The notes below the pieces were generated by a model that was given only the letters and a program-made list of their open reading frames with translations, was not told the DNA's origin and did not search any database. Of a DNA stretch of 21,656 nt, positions 5,984 to 12,896 are shown one piece after another (position 1 is the first letter of the stretch; every line of letters starts with the position of its first letter). The DNA is from JBBARC01 sp040400005 (lineage in GTDB: Bacteria; Pseudomonadota; Alphaproteobacteria; Acetobacterales; Acetobacteraceae), in NCBI GenBank assembly GCA_040400005.1, contig JBBARC010000058.1:1-21656 (forward strand). The letters run 5' to 3'. Made by a program: the position numbers and the translations under genes.

Positions 5984-6571
5984 CTAGGCCCAACCTTAGG
6001 CCGCCCCCCGATCCCGCGCTTTGCGGTGGCGGTGTTTTGCGGCTCGCGCGCCGGCGCAAACGCGGCCCACGCCCAGGCCGCACGCGATCTCGGCGCCGCC
6101 CTGGCCGCACACCACATCGGCCTGGTTTACGGCGGTGGCAGCTTTGGCCTCATGGGCATCCTCGCCGATAGCGTGCTCGCTCACCACGGCACCATCACCG
6201 GTGTCATCCCCGATTTTTTACGCGATCGCGAAGTCGCCCATCACGGTGTTATCAACATGGTGTCCACCCCCACCATGCACACCCGCAAGCAAACCATGCT
6301 CGATTTATCAAATGCCCTGGTCATGCTGCCGGGCGGCTTAGGCACGCTCGATGAAACCATCGAAATCCTCACCTGGGCAGCACTCGGCCTGCACCAAAAA
6401 CCGATTTTTTTCTGTGATATCGCAGGTTCCGCGCGCGGCCTGCTCGGCGCCATCGATGCCGCCATTGCCGATGATTTTACCGCCGCAAATGTGCGCGATC
6501 TTTATACCGTTGTGCAAACCATCCCCGATCTCATCGCCGCCCTCTGCGCAAAGGTGGGCAGCACCACATGA
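5915..6571 (+). CDS. LOG-family (TIGR00730) nucleotide-binding protein, 5' end in gap
   Basis: The conserved core begins RFAVAVFCGSRAG and contains VYGGGSFGLMG, the catalytic-type MHTRKQ (Arg and Lys), and PGGLGTLDE. This is the full LOG/lysine-decarboxylase-like Rossmann signature; such proteins cleave cytokinin riboside or other nucleoside 5'-monophosphates to base and ribose phosphate. The core from 6026 is 181 aa, normal for the family. GTG at 6026 is the first start-like codon, but it has no ribosome-binding site and would clip the first beta strand. The frame stays open upstream through P-P-I-P-R and the SPAPE repeats to the gap edge, so the true start is probably in or before the gap. 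GTG at 5788 is a candidate if the missing bases keep frame. It overlaps the next gene by 4 nt (ATGA). Confidence 0.85.
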   Translation, partial: SPAPESPAPESPAPESPAPESPALGPTLGRPPIPRFAVAVFCGSRAGANAAHAQAARDLGAALAAHHIGLVYGGGSFGLMGILADSVLAHHGTITGVIPDFLRDREVAHHGVINMVSTPTMHTRKQTMLDLSNALVMLPGGLGTLDETIEILTWAALGLHQKPIFFCDIAGSARGLLGAIDAAIADDFTAANVRDLYTVVQTIPDLIAALCAKVGSTT

Positions 6572-7896
6572 CCCGCCGCCCCGCATTGATCGCCGCCCTT
6601 CTGCTGATCAGCGCGGCATTGGCACAGCCGGCCCAGGCCGCCGCGCCAACCCGCAAGATTAACGTGCTGATCCGCGGCCAATCCAACGCCGTGCTGTTCG
6701 CAACCCCTGCCAACCTGGTGGCCCTGCGCCGCCAGCTCGAAATTTTATTGGGCTACGACGGCGTCCACCAAACCGTAACCATTTTGGGCAGCGAAGGCCG
6801 TACCATGTGGTCGCGCACCGCCCTTATCCCCAGTGCCAGCCTGCCGCGCGCTACCCCCACCTGGTTCGACCCCGCACCAGGCGGCACCTGGCAGCCGGGT
6901 GCGCTGGATGCGGCGTTTCTGGCATTTATCAAATCTCTGCCGGCGCCAATCCGCGCCGCCCCCACCGCCACACTTTGGCTGCACAACGAAAGCGATAGCT
7001 GCAGCCTCGCCCTCACCGCCGATCTCTGGGCCCGCGCCGTGCGGCACGCCATGGCGGAAGAACGCGCAGGCTTAGGCCAGCCCGCCGCCACCACCCCGGT
7101 TGGGTTTATCTACGTGCCGTTCAACTTCGCCCCCGGTGTCGCCGAACAAACCGGCGGCCCGATCCGTGCCCAAGCCATAAAACAGGTGTTTCAGGACCTC
7201 GCCGCCGATACCCCGTTCAACGCGTTTGTCGCCGCCCAAGCTGGCGATACCAACATGAACGGTACCACCGCGTTTTTCGGCGGCCTGCATATGAGTGCCG
7301 CGGATGGCGCACAATTGGTTGCCCGCATGGCGGCAAGCCTTGCCACCCATCTGGCGGGTTACGCGCAACCGGGCTCGCCGGCGGCCTTGGGGGCCATCGC
7401 CGTCACCGGCCCGCGCGCCATCGCCGCACGTGTGGTAACGCCGCACAGCATAACCGTGCAGCTTCGCACCAGCACCACCGCCGCCGATTTGCGCGGCCTA
7501 TCAGCCCCCGCTTCCGTTGGCGCAGGCTGGTCGGTGGTCGATGGCTGCACCCAGGTGTTTGCCAGCACCGCAACCGCTCTGCCGGGGCACCAGATCCGCC
7601 TGGGGTTTGCCAAAACCCTGCCAACATCGCCCGATGCGCGGTTGTTTTACGCTTACGGCGTTGGCCGCATCATCGCGCAAACCAGCAAGGCCATCGCCGG
7701 TGTCACGGTGGAAGGGCCAGGGCAGGGCGCCGCGATCTACGACAGTGCCGGCCTGCCGCTATCGGCCGATGCCTACGGGCTCGGCTTCGGTGCGGCACAA
7801 GATGATGGCCGAAAAACCGCAATTGCCGCGCAAACCCTGGCCTGCGGGCCGCAAACCGATCTGCCCCGCTGGCCCGCCGGGTTGGCCGCTCTCTAA
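6568..7896 (+). CDS. Secreted SGNH / sialate O-acetylesterase-like hydrolase
   Basis: This 442-aa protein has a signal peptide at about residues 1-25 (ending AQPAQA). Soon after comes RGQSNAVLF, resembling the GQSN nucleophile block of the sialate O-acetylesterase/CE6 branch of SGNH hydrolases. LHNESDS, corresponding to the usual HxGESD block, follows at about residue 135. GGLHMSAADGAQLV at about 230-245 carries the histidine of block V. Residues about 275-440 form a beta-rich extra domain with no motif I recognise. Predicted role: periplasmic or secreted esterase removing acetyl or acyl groups from carbohydrates. Its ATG overlaps the LOG stop by 4 nt, so translation is coupled. Assignment to the fold is fairly secure, substrate is not. 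Confidence 0.72.
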   Translation: MTRRPALIAALLLISAALAQPAQAAAPTRKINVLIRGQSNAVLFATPANLVALRRQLEILLGYDGVHQTVTILGSEGRTMWSRTALIPSASLPRATPTWFDPAPGGTWQPGALDAAFLAFIKSLPAPIRAAPTATLWLHNESDSCSLALTADLWARAVRHAMAEERAGLGQPAATTPVGFIYVPFNFAPGVAEQTGGPIRAQAIKQVFQDLAADTPFNAFVAAQAGDTNMNGTTAFFGGLHMSAADGAQLVARMAASLATHLAGYAQPGSPAALGAIAVTGPRAIAARVVTPHSITVQLRTSTTAADLRGLSAPASVGAGWSVVDGCTQVFASTATALPGHQIRLGFAKTLPTSPDARLFYAYGVGRIIAQTSKAIAGVTVEGPGQGAAIYDSAGLPLSADAYGLGFGAAQDDGRKTAIAAQTLACGPQTDLPRWPAGLAAL

Positions 7897-7976
7897 ACAT
7901 GCGGGCCAAATGCAGGCGTATAAACGTGGCGTGGCTTGATCACCGCCCGCCACCTCTGTATATGCCGCCACTCGGT

Positions 7977-8054
7977 CGGAGAATAGCTCAGCCTGGTTAG
8001 AGTACTGTGTTCGGAACGCAGGGGCCGGAGGTTCAAATCCTCTTTCTCCGACCA
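7977..8054 (+). tRNA. tRNA-Pro(CGG), atypical, CCA encoded
   Basis: The sequence folds as a full cloverleaf. The acceptor CGGAGAA/TTCTCCG (7 bp) is followed by A73 and an encoded CCA. T8-A9 precede D stem GCTC/GAGT. The anticodon stem is CTGTG/CGCAG with loop TTCGGAA (anticodon CGG at 8012-8014), and T stem GGAGG/CCTCT carries loop TTCAAAT. C1-G72 agrees with proline identity. The oddity is A at position 37, where bacterial tRNA-Pro normally has G (methylated to m1G37 by TrmD). A T5 run follows the gene. Confidence 0.88.
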
Positions 8055-8227
8055 ATTTTTCCCATAAAATGGCCATTGAAAATGCGCCAGTGTTAAGCGT
8101 GCCCGATTAGGCCAGATCGCGGCGGCCAAAATCCCCATCCGCCCCTGGTTTGCCTCCACATCTTCCCCAACACCCAAAAATCTGGTCCCTTGCCCCCAGC
8201 AAAAAGCAAATGTGGGGACACGCCGCC

Positions 8228-9454
8228 ATGACCAGCACCGAAATTTCCGAAACCCTGCCCGATGGCGCAACCATTAACGGGTTTTGCGCCCCCGGGTTTG
8301 AAGGCGTGCTGGCCGCCTTCCGCACCAATTTCAGCCAAAACCGCGAAATCGGCGCCAGTGTCGCGGTGATCCAGCACGGCCAAACCATGGTCGATCTGTG
8401 GGGCGGCCAGGCCGACCCCAAAACCAGCACCCCCTGGGCCCGCGATACCGTGTCCGTGGTGTTTTCCTGCACCAAGGGCGCCACCGCCCTGTGCCTGCAC
8501 CGGCTGATCGAACAGGGCAAAATCGGCCTGCACGATCCGGTAGCCAAATACTGGCCGGCGTTTGCCAAACTTGGCAAAGAAACCACAACGGTTGCCAACA
8601 TGCTGGCGCACACCTCGCCGGTCGCCCATCTACGTGCCCCCATCGCCGCCGGCGGCATGGCCGATTACAATTACATGGTTCGCCGCATGGAAGATGAAGA
8701 AGCCTTTTGGCCCCCCGGCACCCGCCAAGGCTACCACGGCCTCACCTACGCCTGGACCGTCGGCCACCTGGTGCGCCTCGCCGCCGGCAAACCCTTGGGC
8801 CAGTATTTCGCCGAAGAAATCGCCGGTCCCCACAATCTGGATTTCCACATCGGCCTGCCGGAATCGCAGGAACACCGGGTGGCGCCGATGATGGCGCCCG
8901 ACCCCTCGGAGGTAAATTTCCAATCTAAATTCATGATCGCGGTCGCCACTCAACCCGGCAGCTTGGCACAATTATTCCTCACCAATAACGGTGGCGCCGA
9001 TTTTAACTCGCGCGAAATCCACGCCGCCGAAATCGGCAGCGCCAATGGCATCACCAATGCTCGCGGCCTGGCTTCCATGTATTCACCCCTGGCCAATGGC
9101 GGCAGCGGCATTGTCAGCCCCAACACCATCGCCCGCATGGGCCGCGTATCGGCCGCCACCCACGAAGATGCCGTCCTGGTGCAGCCCATGCGCTTTGGCC
9201 TGGGCTTTATGATGAGCACCGATAACCGCGGCTGCGGCGCCGATAGTTTACTGCTCGGCGAAACCGGCTTCGGCCATGTCGGTATGGGCGGCAGCCTGGG
9301 CTTCGCCGATCCCGAAACCGGCACAAGCTTTGGCTACACCATGAACCGCATGGGGGCCGGCATTCTGCTTAATGAACGTGGCCAGGCGCTGGTCGATGCC
9401 ACCTACCAGGCGCTGGGGTTCAGTTCTAACGCAACCGGAGCCTGGCGTAGGTAA
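8228..9454 (+). CDS. EstB/beta-lactamase-fold serine hydrolase
   Basis: This 408-aa cytoplasmic-type protein is of the class C beta-lactamase/penicillin-binding fold. SCTK (Ser80, Lys83) after DTVSVVF is the SxxK nucleophile motif. YHGLTYAW at about 169-176 fits the Tyr general base of EstB-type esterases. GFGHVGMGGSLGFADP near residue 365 corresponds to the third active-site strand (H/K-x-G). Family members hydrolyse short-chain esters and sometimes beta-lactams; most have no known physiological substrate. Upstream codons stay open to 8150, but I chose ATG 8228 because GGGGAC lies about 11 nt before it and the N-terminus then matches family length. There is no signal peptide. The TAA is followed 4 bp later by a copy of the dispersed repeat. 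Confidence 0.85.
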   Translation: MTSTEISETLPDGATINGFCAPGFEGVLAAFRTNFSQNREIGASVAVIQHGQTMVDLWGGQADPKTSTPWARDTVSVVFSCTKGATALCLHRLIEQGKIGLHDPVAKYWPAFAKLGKETTTVANMLAHTSPVAHLRAPIAAGGMADYNYMVRRMEDEEAFWPPGTRQGYHGLTYAWTVGHLVRLAAGKPLGQYFAEEIAGPHNLDFHIGLPESQEHRVAPMMAPDPSEVNFQSKFMIAVATQPGSLAQLFLTNNGGADFNSREIHAAEIGSANGITNARGLASMYSPLANGGSGIVSPNTIARMGRVSAATHEDAVLVQPMRFGLGFMMSTDNRGCGADSLLLGETGFGHVGMGGSLGFADPETGTSFGYTMNRMGAGILLNERGQALVDATYQALGFSSNATGAWRR

Positions 9455-9457
9455 GGT

Positions 9458-9495
9458 CTTCTTTTCTGAAGAAAAGAAGCAAAAGACGTTTAATA
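9458..9495 (-). repeat. Dispersed repeat, partial copy 3 (inverted)
   Basis: This begins with the same palindrome that ends copies 1 and 2 and continues GCAAAAGAC, so it is the right half of the element in reverse orientation. After about 9490 it diverges, with faint similarity (CTGGGCGCGGGG). It lies immediately after the serine hydrolase stop. Confidence 0.7.
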
Positions 9496-9539
9496 CGTTG
9501 AAGCTGGGCGCGGGGTGGCATGTAAGCGCCCCAAGCCCA

Positions 9540-9660
9540 TTACGTTGGGTAATCGGCGAAGCGCGCCAGCAGGCTTGCCTCGCGCTGCAAAATATTGGCT
9601 TCTAGCGTGCGCTACTCGTGCAAAAACGCCGCCGCCGCGGGTGCCATGGTGCGGTGCGCC
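9540..9660 (-). pseudogene. Possible minus-strand gene tail (decayed)
   Basis: On the minus strand one frame reads FLHE-stop-RTLEANILQREASLLARFADYPT-stop, taking 9540-9542 as the final TAA. The second part is an amphipathic, charged helix of the kind seen at protein C-termini, but an in-frame stop interrupts it and no upstream body is preserved. I do not recognise the family. Chance is quite possible. Confidence 0.2.
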
Positions 9661-9751
9661 AACCCTACCCGCCGCCGACATGACCACCGCGCGCGCCAGT
9701 GCCGCCGCACAAGGCTATGACATCGCAAAATTGCAGGCCACAGCGCCATGA
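9640..9751 (+). pseudogene. Possible lipocalin (Blc-like) C-terminal remnant
   Basis: The frame ending at TGA 9749-9751 reads APTLPAADMTTARASAAAQG then YDIAKLQATAP. This follows the C-terminal pattern of bacterial lipocalins (TPxLP, a helix, then A-x-x-x-GYD-x-x-x-L). Nothing upstream in this frame resembles the lipocalin barrel, so only the tail survives. Its stop overlaps the ATG of the next gene (ATGA), suggesting a former operon. The lipocalin identity is from pattern memory. Confidence 0.35.
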
Positions 9752-10698
9752 AACGGCAGTGGCGCGCGGCGCTGATACTGTTTGCGGCCTGCAGCGCAAC
9801 ACCGCGTGCCCACGCGCAAACCGCAAGCCCCACTGTTAACCTCAACCTGCCGCTCGGCCTCATCGGCACATCGCCGCGCAATGCGGCCGATCGCGTGCTC
9901 AGTGTCATGGGCTATTCGGTCATCCCCGATAGCAACGTTTCCGCTATCAACATCAATCAAGGCACATCCAGCAGCACCAATCTCGACATTGCCCAACTCC
10001 GCGCCGGCTTCACCATCGACCCCAGTTTCCCCCTGTATATGGAGGGCTTTATCGCCGGTTCGCGGTACGATCCACGGTTTGTTTTTAGCGATGGCCAGCA
10101 GCAACGCGCCCTGCCGGCACGTTGGAACAATGCAACCTCCACCATCGGCCTGGGCTGGGATTTTCCCATCACCGATACCATCAGCTTCCGCCCCATCATC
10201 AACGGGTCGTTGGGCGTTGTCGCAAGCGATGCCCGCCTGCTCGGGTTTCTCATCAATCATCGCACCGATCGCACGCTGAAATTCCTCAGCGGTGGCCAAC
10301 TTTCCGCCTACGGCCTGGGCGGCTCGGCCATGCTGACCTACACACTGGCGCGCGAAGCCTACGAAGTTAACGTCGAATTGCGCTACACCGATATCCTGCT
10401 GCAAACGTTCGGCAACACGTCCAATGCGGTCAGCGGGTCTGCCCAATCGCAGGCGCTGGGCTTATGGTCGCGGCTGCGCTGGGTGCTGGAAGGCACCGCC
10501 ACCGATTATTTGGGCCCCGAAGCCGGCGCGTTGGGATTCAAACAATTATTCAGCACCGGCGCCGGTATCTAATCCGATGTCGGCGGCCTGCATATCGGCG
10601 GCCTTGGCCTCTATGCCCAGCGTGTGCGCATCATTGGCCGCTATGTGTTCGGTGCGCACGTTAGCGGCACCTCGGTTGGCATTGGCATCAGTTTCTAA
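9748..10698 (+). pseudogene. Outer-membrane beta-barrel protein with in-frame TAA
   Basis: The gene begins with a signal peptide (MKRQWRAALILFAACSATPRAHA) and continues as alternating beta strands, with features such as FTIDPSFPLYMEGFIAGSRY, STIGLGWDFPITDTISFRP and AYEVNVELRYTDILLQTF. A TAA at 10570-10572 ends the first frame after 274 codons. In the same frame the coding continues for 41 more codons, SDVGGLHIGGLGLYAQRVRI and so on, and finishes GTSVGIGISF before TAA 10696-10698. A terminal Phe after alternating hydrophobic residues is the normal end of an outer-membrane barrel, so the internal TAA is probably a recent nonsense mutation or a sequence error. It precedes the acid phosphatase on the same strand by 77 bp. 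The protein family is not recognised. Confidence 0.7.
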
Positions 10699-10775
10699 AT
10701 TGGCCGAACCATGCAACGGTGCCAACATCCGCACGGCTGCACAATTTTTGCTCAATCCGGCTAGGGCTAAACCTC

Positions 10776-11630
10776 ATGTTTCGCATATTGCACCTCATAC
10801 GCCTGCCCAAAACACGCGCCACCATTAGCATCGCGGCCCTTATTGCCGGCGTCCTCACACCCACCATCGGCCACACCCAATCCCCCGTGCCGCAAGCCAA
10901 ACCCGGTTTTGTGCAAGGCTATCTGGTGCCCAAAACCCTGCCCAATAGCCTGGCCCTCCTGCCGCCGCCGCCAACCCCAGGATCGCCCGCGCTGGCGCTG
11001 GACCAGGCCATCAACCAACAGGCGCGCACCCTGCGCACAACCCAGCGCTGGGCGCTGGCAGCGCAAGATGCCGATCTCACCTTCCCCAATGCCGCCGGCA
11101 CCTTCTCCTGCGCGGTGAATGCCCCCATCACCCAAGCTGACACCCCGCACCTCTACGCGCTGCTGCACCGCACCCTCACTGATGCCGGCCTCTCCACATA
11201 CGCGGCCAAAAACCACTACGCGCGCCCCCGCCCGTTCATGGTCAACGGGCAACCCTCGTGCACGCCAGACGACGAAACCCATTTGCGCACCAACGGTTCA
11301 TACCCATCCGGCCACACCGCAACAGGCTGGGCGTGGGCCTTGATCCTATCCGAAATCGCCCCCGATCGCGAAGATGCCATCCTCGCCCGCGGCCGTGCCT
11401 ATGGCCAAAGCCGCGTTATCTGCAACGTGCATTGGGAAACCGACGTGATCGAAGGCCGCTTCATGGGCGCCGCCACACTCGCCCGCCTGCACGCCGATCC
11501 CGGTTTCATCGCCGACCTCGCCGCGGCCAAAACCGAACTCGCAGCAGTACGCGCCAAAAACCTAAAACCGACGCGCGATTGTACCGCCGAAACGGCAGCT
11601 TTGGCGTTGGATAATTTGGCGGCGCCTTAG
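10776..11630 (+). CDS. Class A non-specific acid phosphatase (PAP2 superfamily)
   Basis: This 284-aa secreted enzyme carries the complete class A acid phosphatase/PAP2 signature. K145 begins KNHYARPRP (the K-x6-RP motif), Y-PSGH-T (178-180) supplies the proton-donating His, and SRVICNVHWETD (Ser212, Arg213, nucleophile His219, Asp223) completes SR-x5-H-x3-D. The N-terminus has a signal peptide ending near IGHTQ (about residue 35). It would hydrolyse phosphomonoesters in the periplasm and supply phosphate. I chose ATG 10776, preceded by AGGG 9 nt upstream, over an earlier ATG at 10719 that would add a non-signal leader. The gene follows the interrupted barrel gene and ends just before dispersed-repeat copy 2. 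Confidence 0.88.
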   Translation: MFRILHLIRLPKTRATISIAALIAGVLTPTIGHTQSPVPQAKPGFVQGYLVPKTLPNSLALLPPPPTPGSPALALDQAINQQARTLRTTQRWALAAQDADLTFPNAAGTFSCAVNAPITQADTPHLYALLHRTLTDAGLSTYAAKNHYARPRPFMVNGQPSCTPDDETHLRTNGSYPSGHTATGWAWALILSEIAPDREDAILARGRAYGQSRVICNVHWETDVIEGRFMGAATLARLHADPGFIADLAAAKTELAAVRAKNLKPTRDCTAETAALALDNLAAP

Positions 11631-11663
11631 GAAAGATTAAGGCAAGGCCTTCTTTTGACTTCC

Positions 11664-11773
11664 GAAAAAGAAGCAAAAAGACTTTTAATGCGCTGGTTCG
11701 GAGGTCTCGGTGGCAGCGTTGCCCCAGGCCCGGCATAATAAAAGTCTTTTGCTTCTTTTCTTCAGAAAAGAAG
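11664..11773 (+). repeat. Dispersed inverted-terminal repeat, copy 2
   Basis: This copy is 110 bp, the same length and orientation as copy 1 at 31-140. The outer arms are nearly identical, while the roughly 50-bp centre is diverged but alignable (CGCTGGT, CGGTGGC, TGCCCCAGGCCC shared). The left arm is preceded by CTTCTTTT, which extends a second palindrome (11650-11673). It lies between the converging acid phosphatase and DUF1150 genes, where its palindromes could also end transcription. Confidence 0.8.
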
Positions 11774-11795
11774 GTTTTTCCTTGCTTAACTCCAA

Positions 11796-12035
11796 TCAAT
11801 GCACCCGCGTCGCGAGCATTTCATGCTCGGCGATGGCTTCGAAGGCCAGGTGTTCTTCGCCGGCCAGGGCCATGGGGGTGCCGTCGGCGCCGTGGATGGC
11901 GAAGGCGCGGGCGCCGTTGACCATCACCGGTTTGACATAAGCAATTTGCGAAACCCCCAGCCCGCCGAGTTGTTCGGGCGATAACGTGCGGATATCGATT
12001 TGTATTGGGGCGAATTTAATTTTTTCTGATACCAC
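11796..12035 (-). CDS. DUF1150 family protein
   Basis: This is a 79-aa protein from GTG 12035, with GGAG 9 nt upstream. It contains the DUF1150 pattern: LGVSQIAYVKPVMVNGARAF, then AIHGADGTPMALA, and a C-terminal helix AFEAIAEHEMLATRVH. Function is unknown, but in alphaproteobacteria the family very often lies just behind a small heat-shock gene, as here (70 bp downstream of hsp20, same strand). That suggests co-expression in heat stress. The frame is open further upstream, but that part lies inside the hsp20 3' end and looks non-coding. Confidence 0.85.
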   Translation of the reverse strand: MVSEKIKFAPIQIDIRTLSPEQLGGLGVSQIAYVKPVMVNGARAFAIHGADGTPMALAGEEHLAFEAIAEHEMLATRVH

Positions 12036-12105
12036 AACAAAACACTCCGTTCGTCCACCTCCCAGCGCCCCCAGAATTGGGCGGTGCCGTTCAGGCGACA
12101 GTTTG

Positions 12106-12612
12106 TTATTTAGGGTCGCTTGTGCTGGCGCCGGCTTTCGCGCCCGCTGTGGCAATGGCGCAATCACTGGTTATCCGCGCTGGCTCGCCGCGGTTTTTAT
12201 CACTCGCGCGGCCGATTTCGATGTGGCGCACCCGGGTTTCTGGTAGTGGCCGGGCAACTTCGATGTGCAGTAGGCCGTTATCCAGCCAGGCGCCGCGCAC
12301 TTCCACCCCTTCGGCCAGCACAAAGGCGCGCTGAAACTGCCTTGCGGCGATGCCACGGTGCAGGAACACGCGGCCCTGGCCATCATCGGTTTGGCGGCCG
12401 CGGATCACCAGCTGGTTGTCTTCCTCGGTAATTTGCAGTTCGTCCATGGTGAAGCCGGCCACAGCCAGGGTTATGCGCAGATTACCGGGGGCGATTTGCT
12501 CGATGTTGTAGGGCGGGTAGCCTTCACCCGAACTTTTGGCGGCGCGCTCAATAATCTGCTCCAGGTGGTCAAAACCCAAAAACAGCGGCGATGTAAACAC
12601 TCGTGTGCTCAT
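12106..12612 (-). CDS. ibpA: Small heat-shock protein, Hsp20/alpha-crystallin family
   Basis: This 168-aa protein begins MSTRVFTSPLFLGFDHLEQI, the usual start of alphaproteobacterial class A small heat-shock proteins. The alpha-crystallin domain spans about residues 33-128 (PPYNIEQIAPGNLRITLAVA, GFTMDELQITEEDNQLVIRG, and FQRAFVLAEGVEVRGAWLDN as the conserved strands). The I-x-I motif (IEI, about 130-132) is present. The last 30 or so residues are a longer, polar tail than usual. It holds unfolding proteins for refolding by DnaK/ClpB. The start has a strong AGGAGG site, which a ROSE-like hairpin can mask. It is divergent from def and followed by DUF1150. Confidence 0.92.
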   Translation of the reverse strand: MSTRVFTSPLFLGFDHLEQIIERAAKSSGEGYPPYNIEQIAPGNLRITLAVAGFTMDELQITEEDNQLVIRGRQTDDGQGRVFLHRGIAARQFQRAFVLAEGVEVRGAWLDNGLLHIEVARPLPETRVRHIEIGRASDKNRGEPARITSDCAIATAGAKAGASTSDPK

Positions 12613-12680
12613 TGTTGTGCTTCCTCCTGTTTGAGCGAAGCTGCGGGTGGAACCGGCAGGCCCAACATCGGCACCCGTCG
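12613..12680 (-). promoter_or_regulatory. Probable ROSE-type RNA thermometer in hsp20 5' UTR
   Basis: In the minus-strand RNA a hairpin (12641 to 12619) reads GCUUC-G-CUC, loop AAACAG, then GAG-GAAGC. It pairs the AGGAGG Shine-Dalgarno sequence with CUUCGCUC and leaves a bulged G. The anti-SD strand contains UCGCU, fitting the UYGCU motif of ROSE thermometers. A second stem just upstream (GGGUG/CACCC plus CCG/CGG, 12645-12676) matches the multi-hairpin layout. ROSE elements are known to control small heat-shock genes in rhizobia and E. coli ibpA. Confidence 0.65.
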
Positions 12681-12687
12681 TTTAGCA

Positions 12688-12717
12688 AAATTCGGCATGA
12701 CGCGGGGCAATTGCAAG
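12688..12717 (-). promoter_or_regulatory. Candidate heat-shock (RpoH) promoter of hsp20
   Basis: On the minus strand CTTGCAA (12717-12711) and CCGAATTT (12695-12688) are separated by 15 nt. They loosely resemble the RpoH -35 CTTGAAA and -10 CCCCATNT. Transcription from here would start near 12680, just before the ROSE-like hairpins. The -10 match is imperfect. Confidence 0.3.
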
Positions 12718-12896
12718 CCCTGGTTACCGTCACCGGCAGCACACTAGCCAATCGCGCCGCCGCCGGCCAGCGCAGACTGCGCCGCCGCCACATAAAATAT
12801 CGCGCCAGAACAAGCGTTTGGGTATTGTCCGCAGGGTTTTGCCGATCGTTGGGTTTTGGGTTGCCAGCTTGCCACAAACCGCTCTAGACCCCGCCT

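Noticed and set aside
7977..8054. tRNA as an integration (att) site for a genomic island
   Set aside because: No integrase gene and no second copy of the tRNA 3' end were found in the window.
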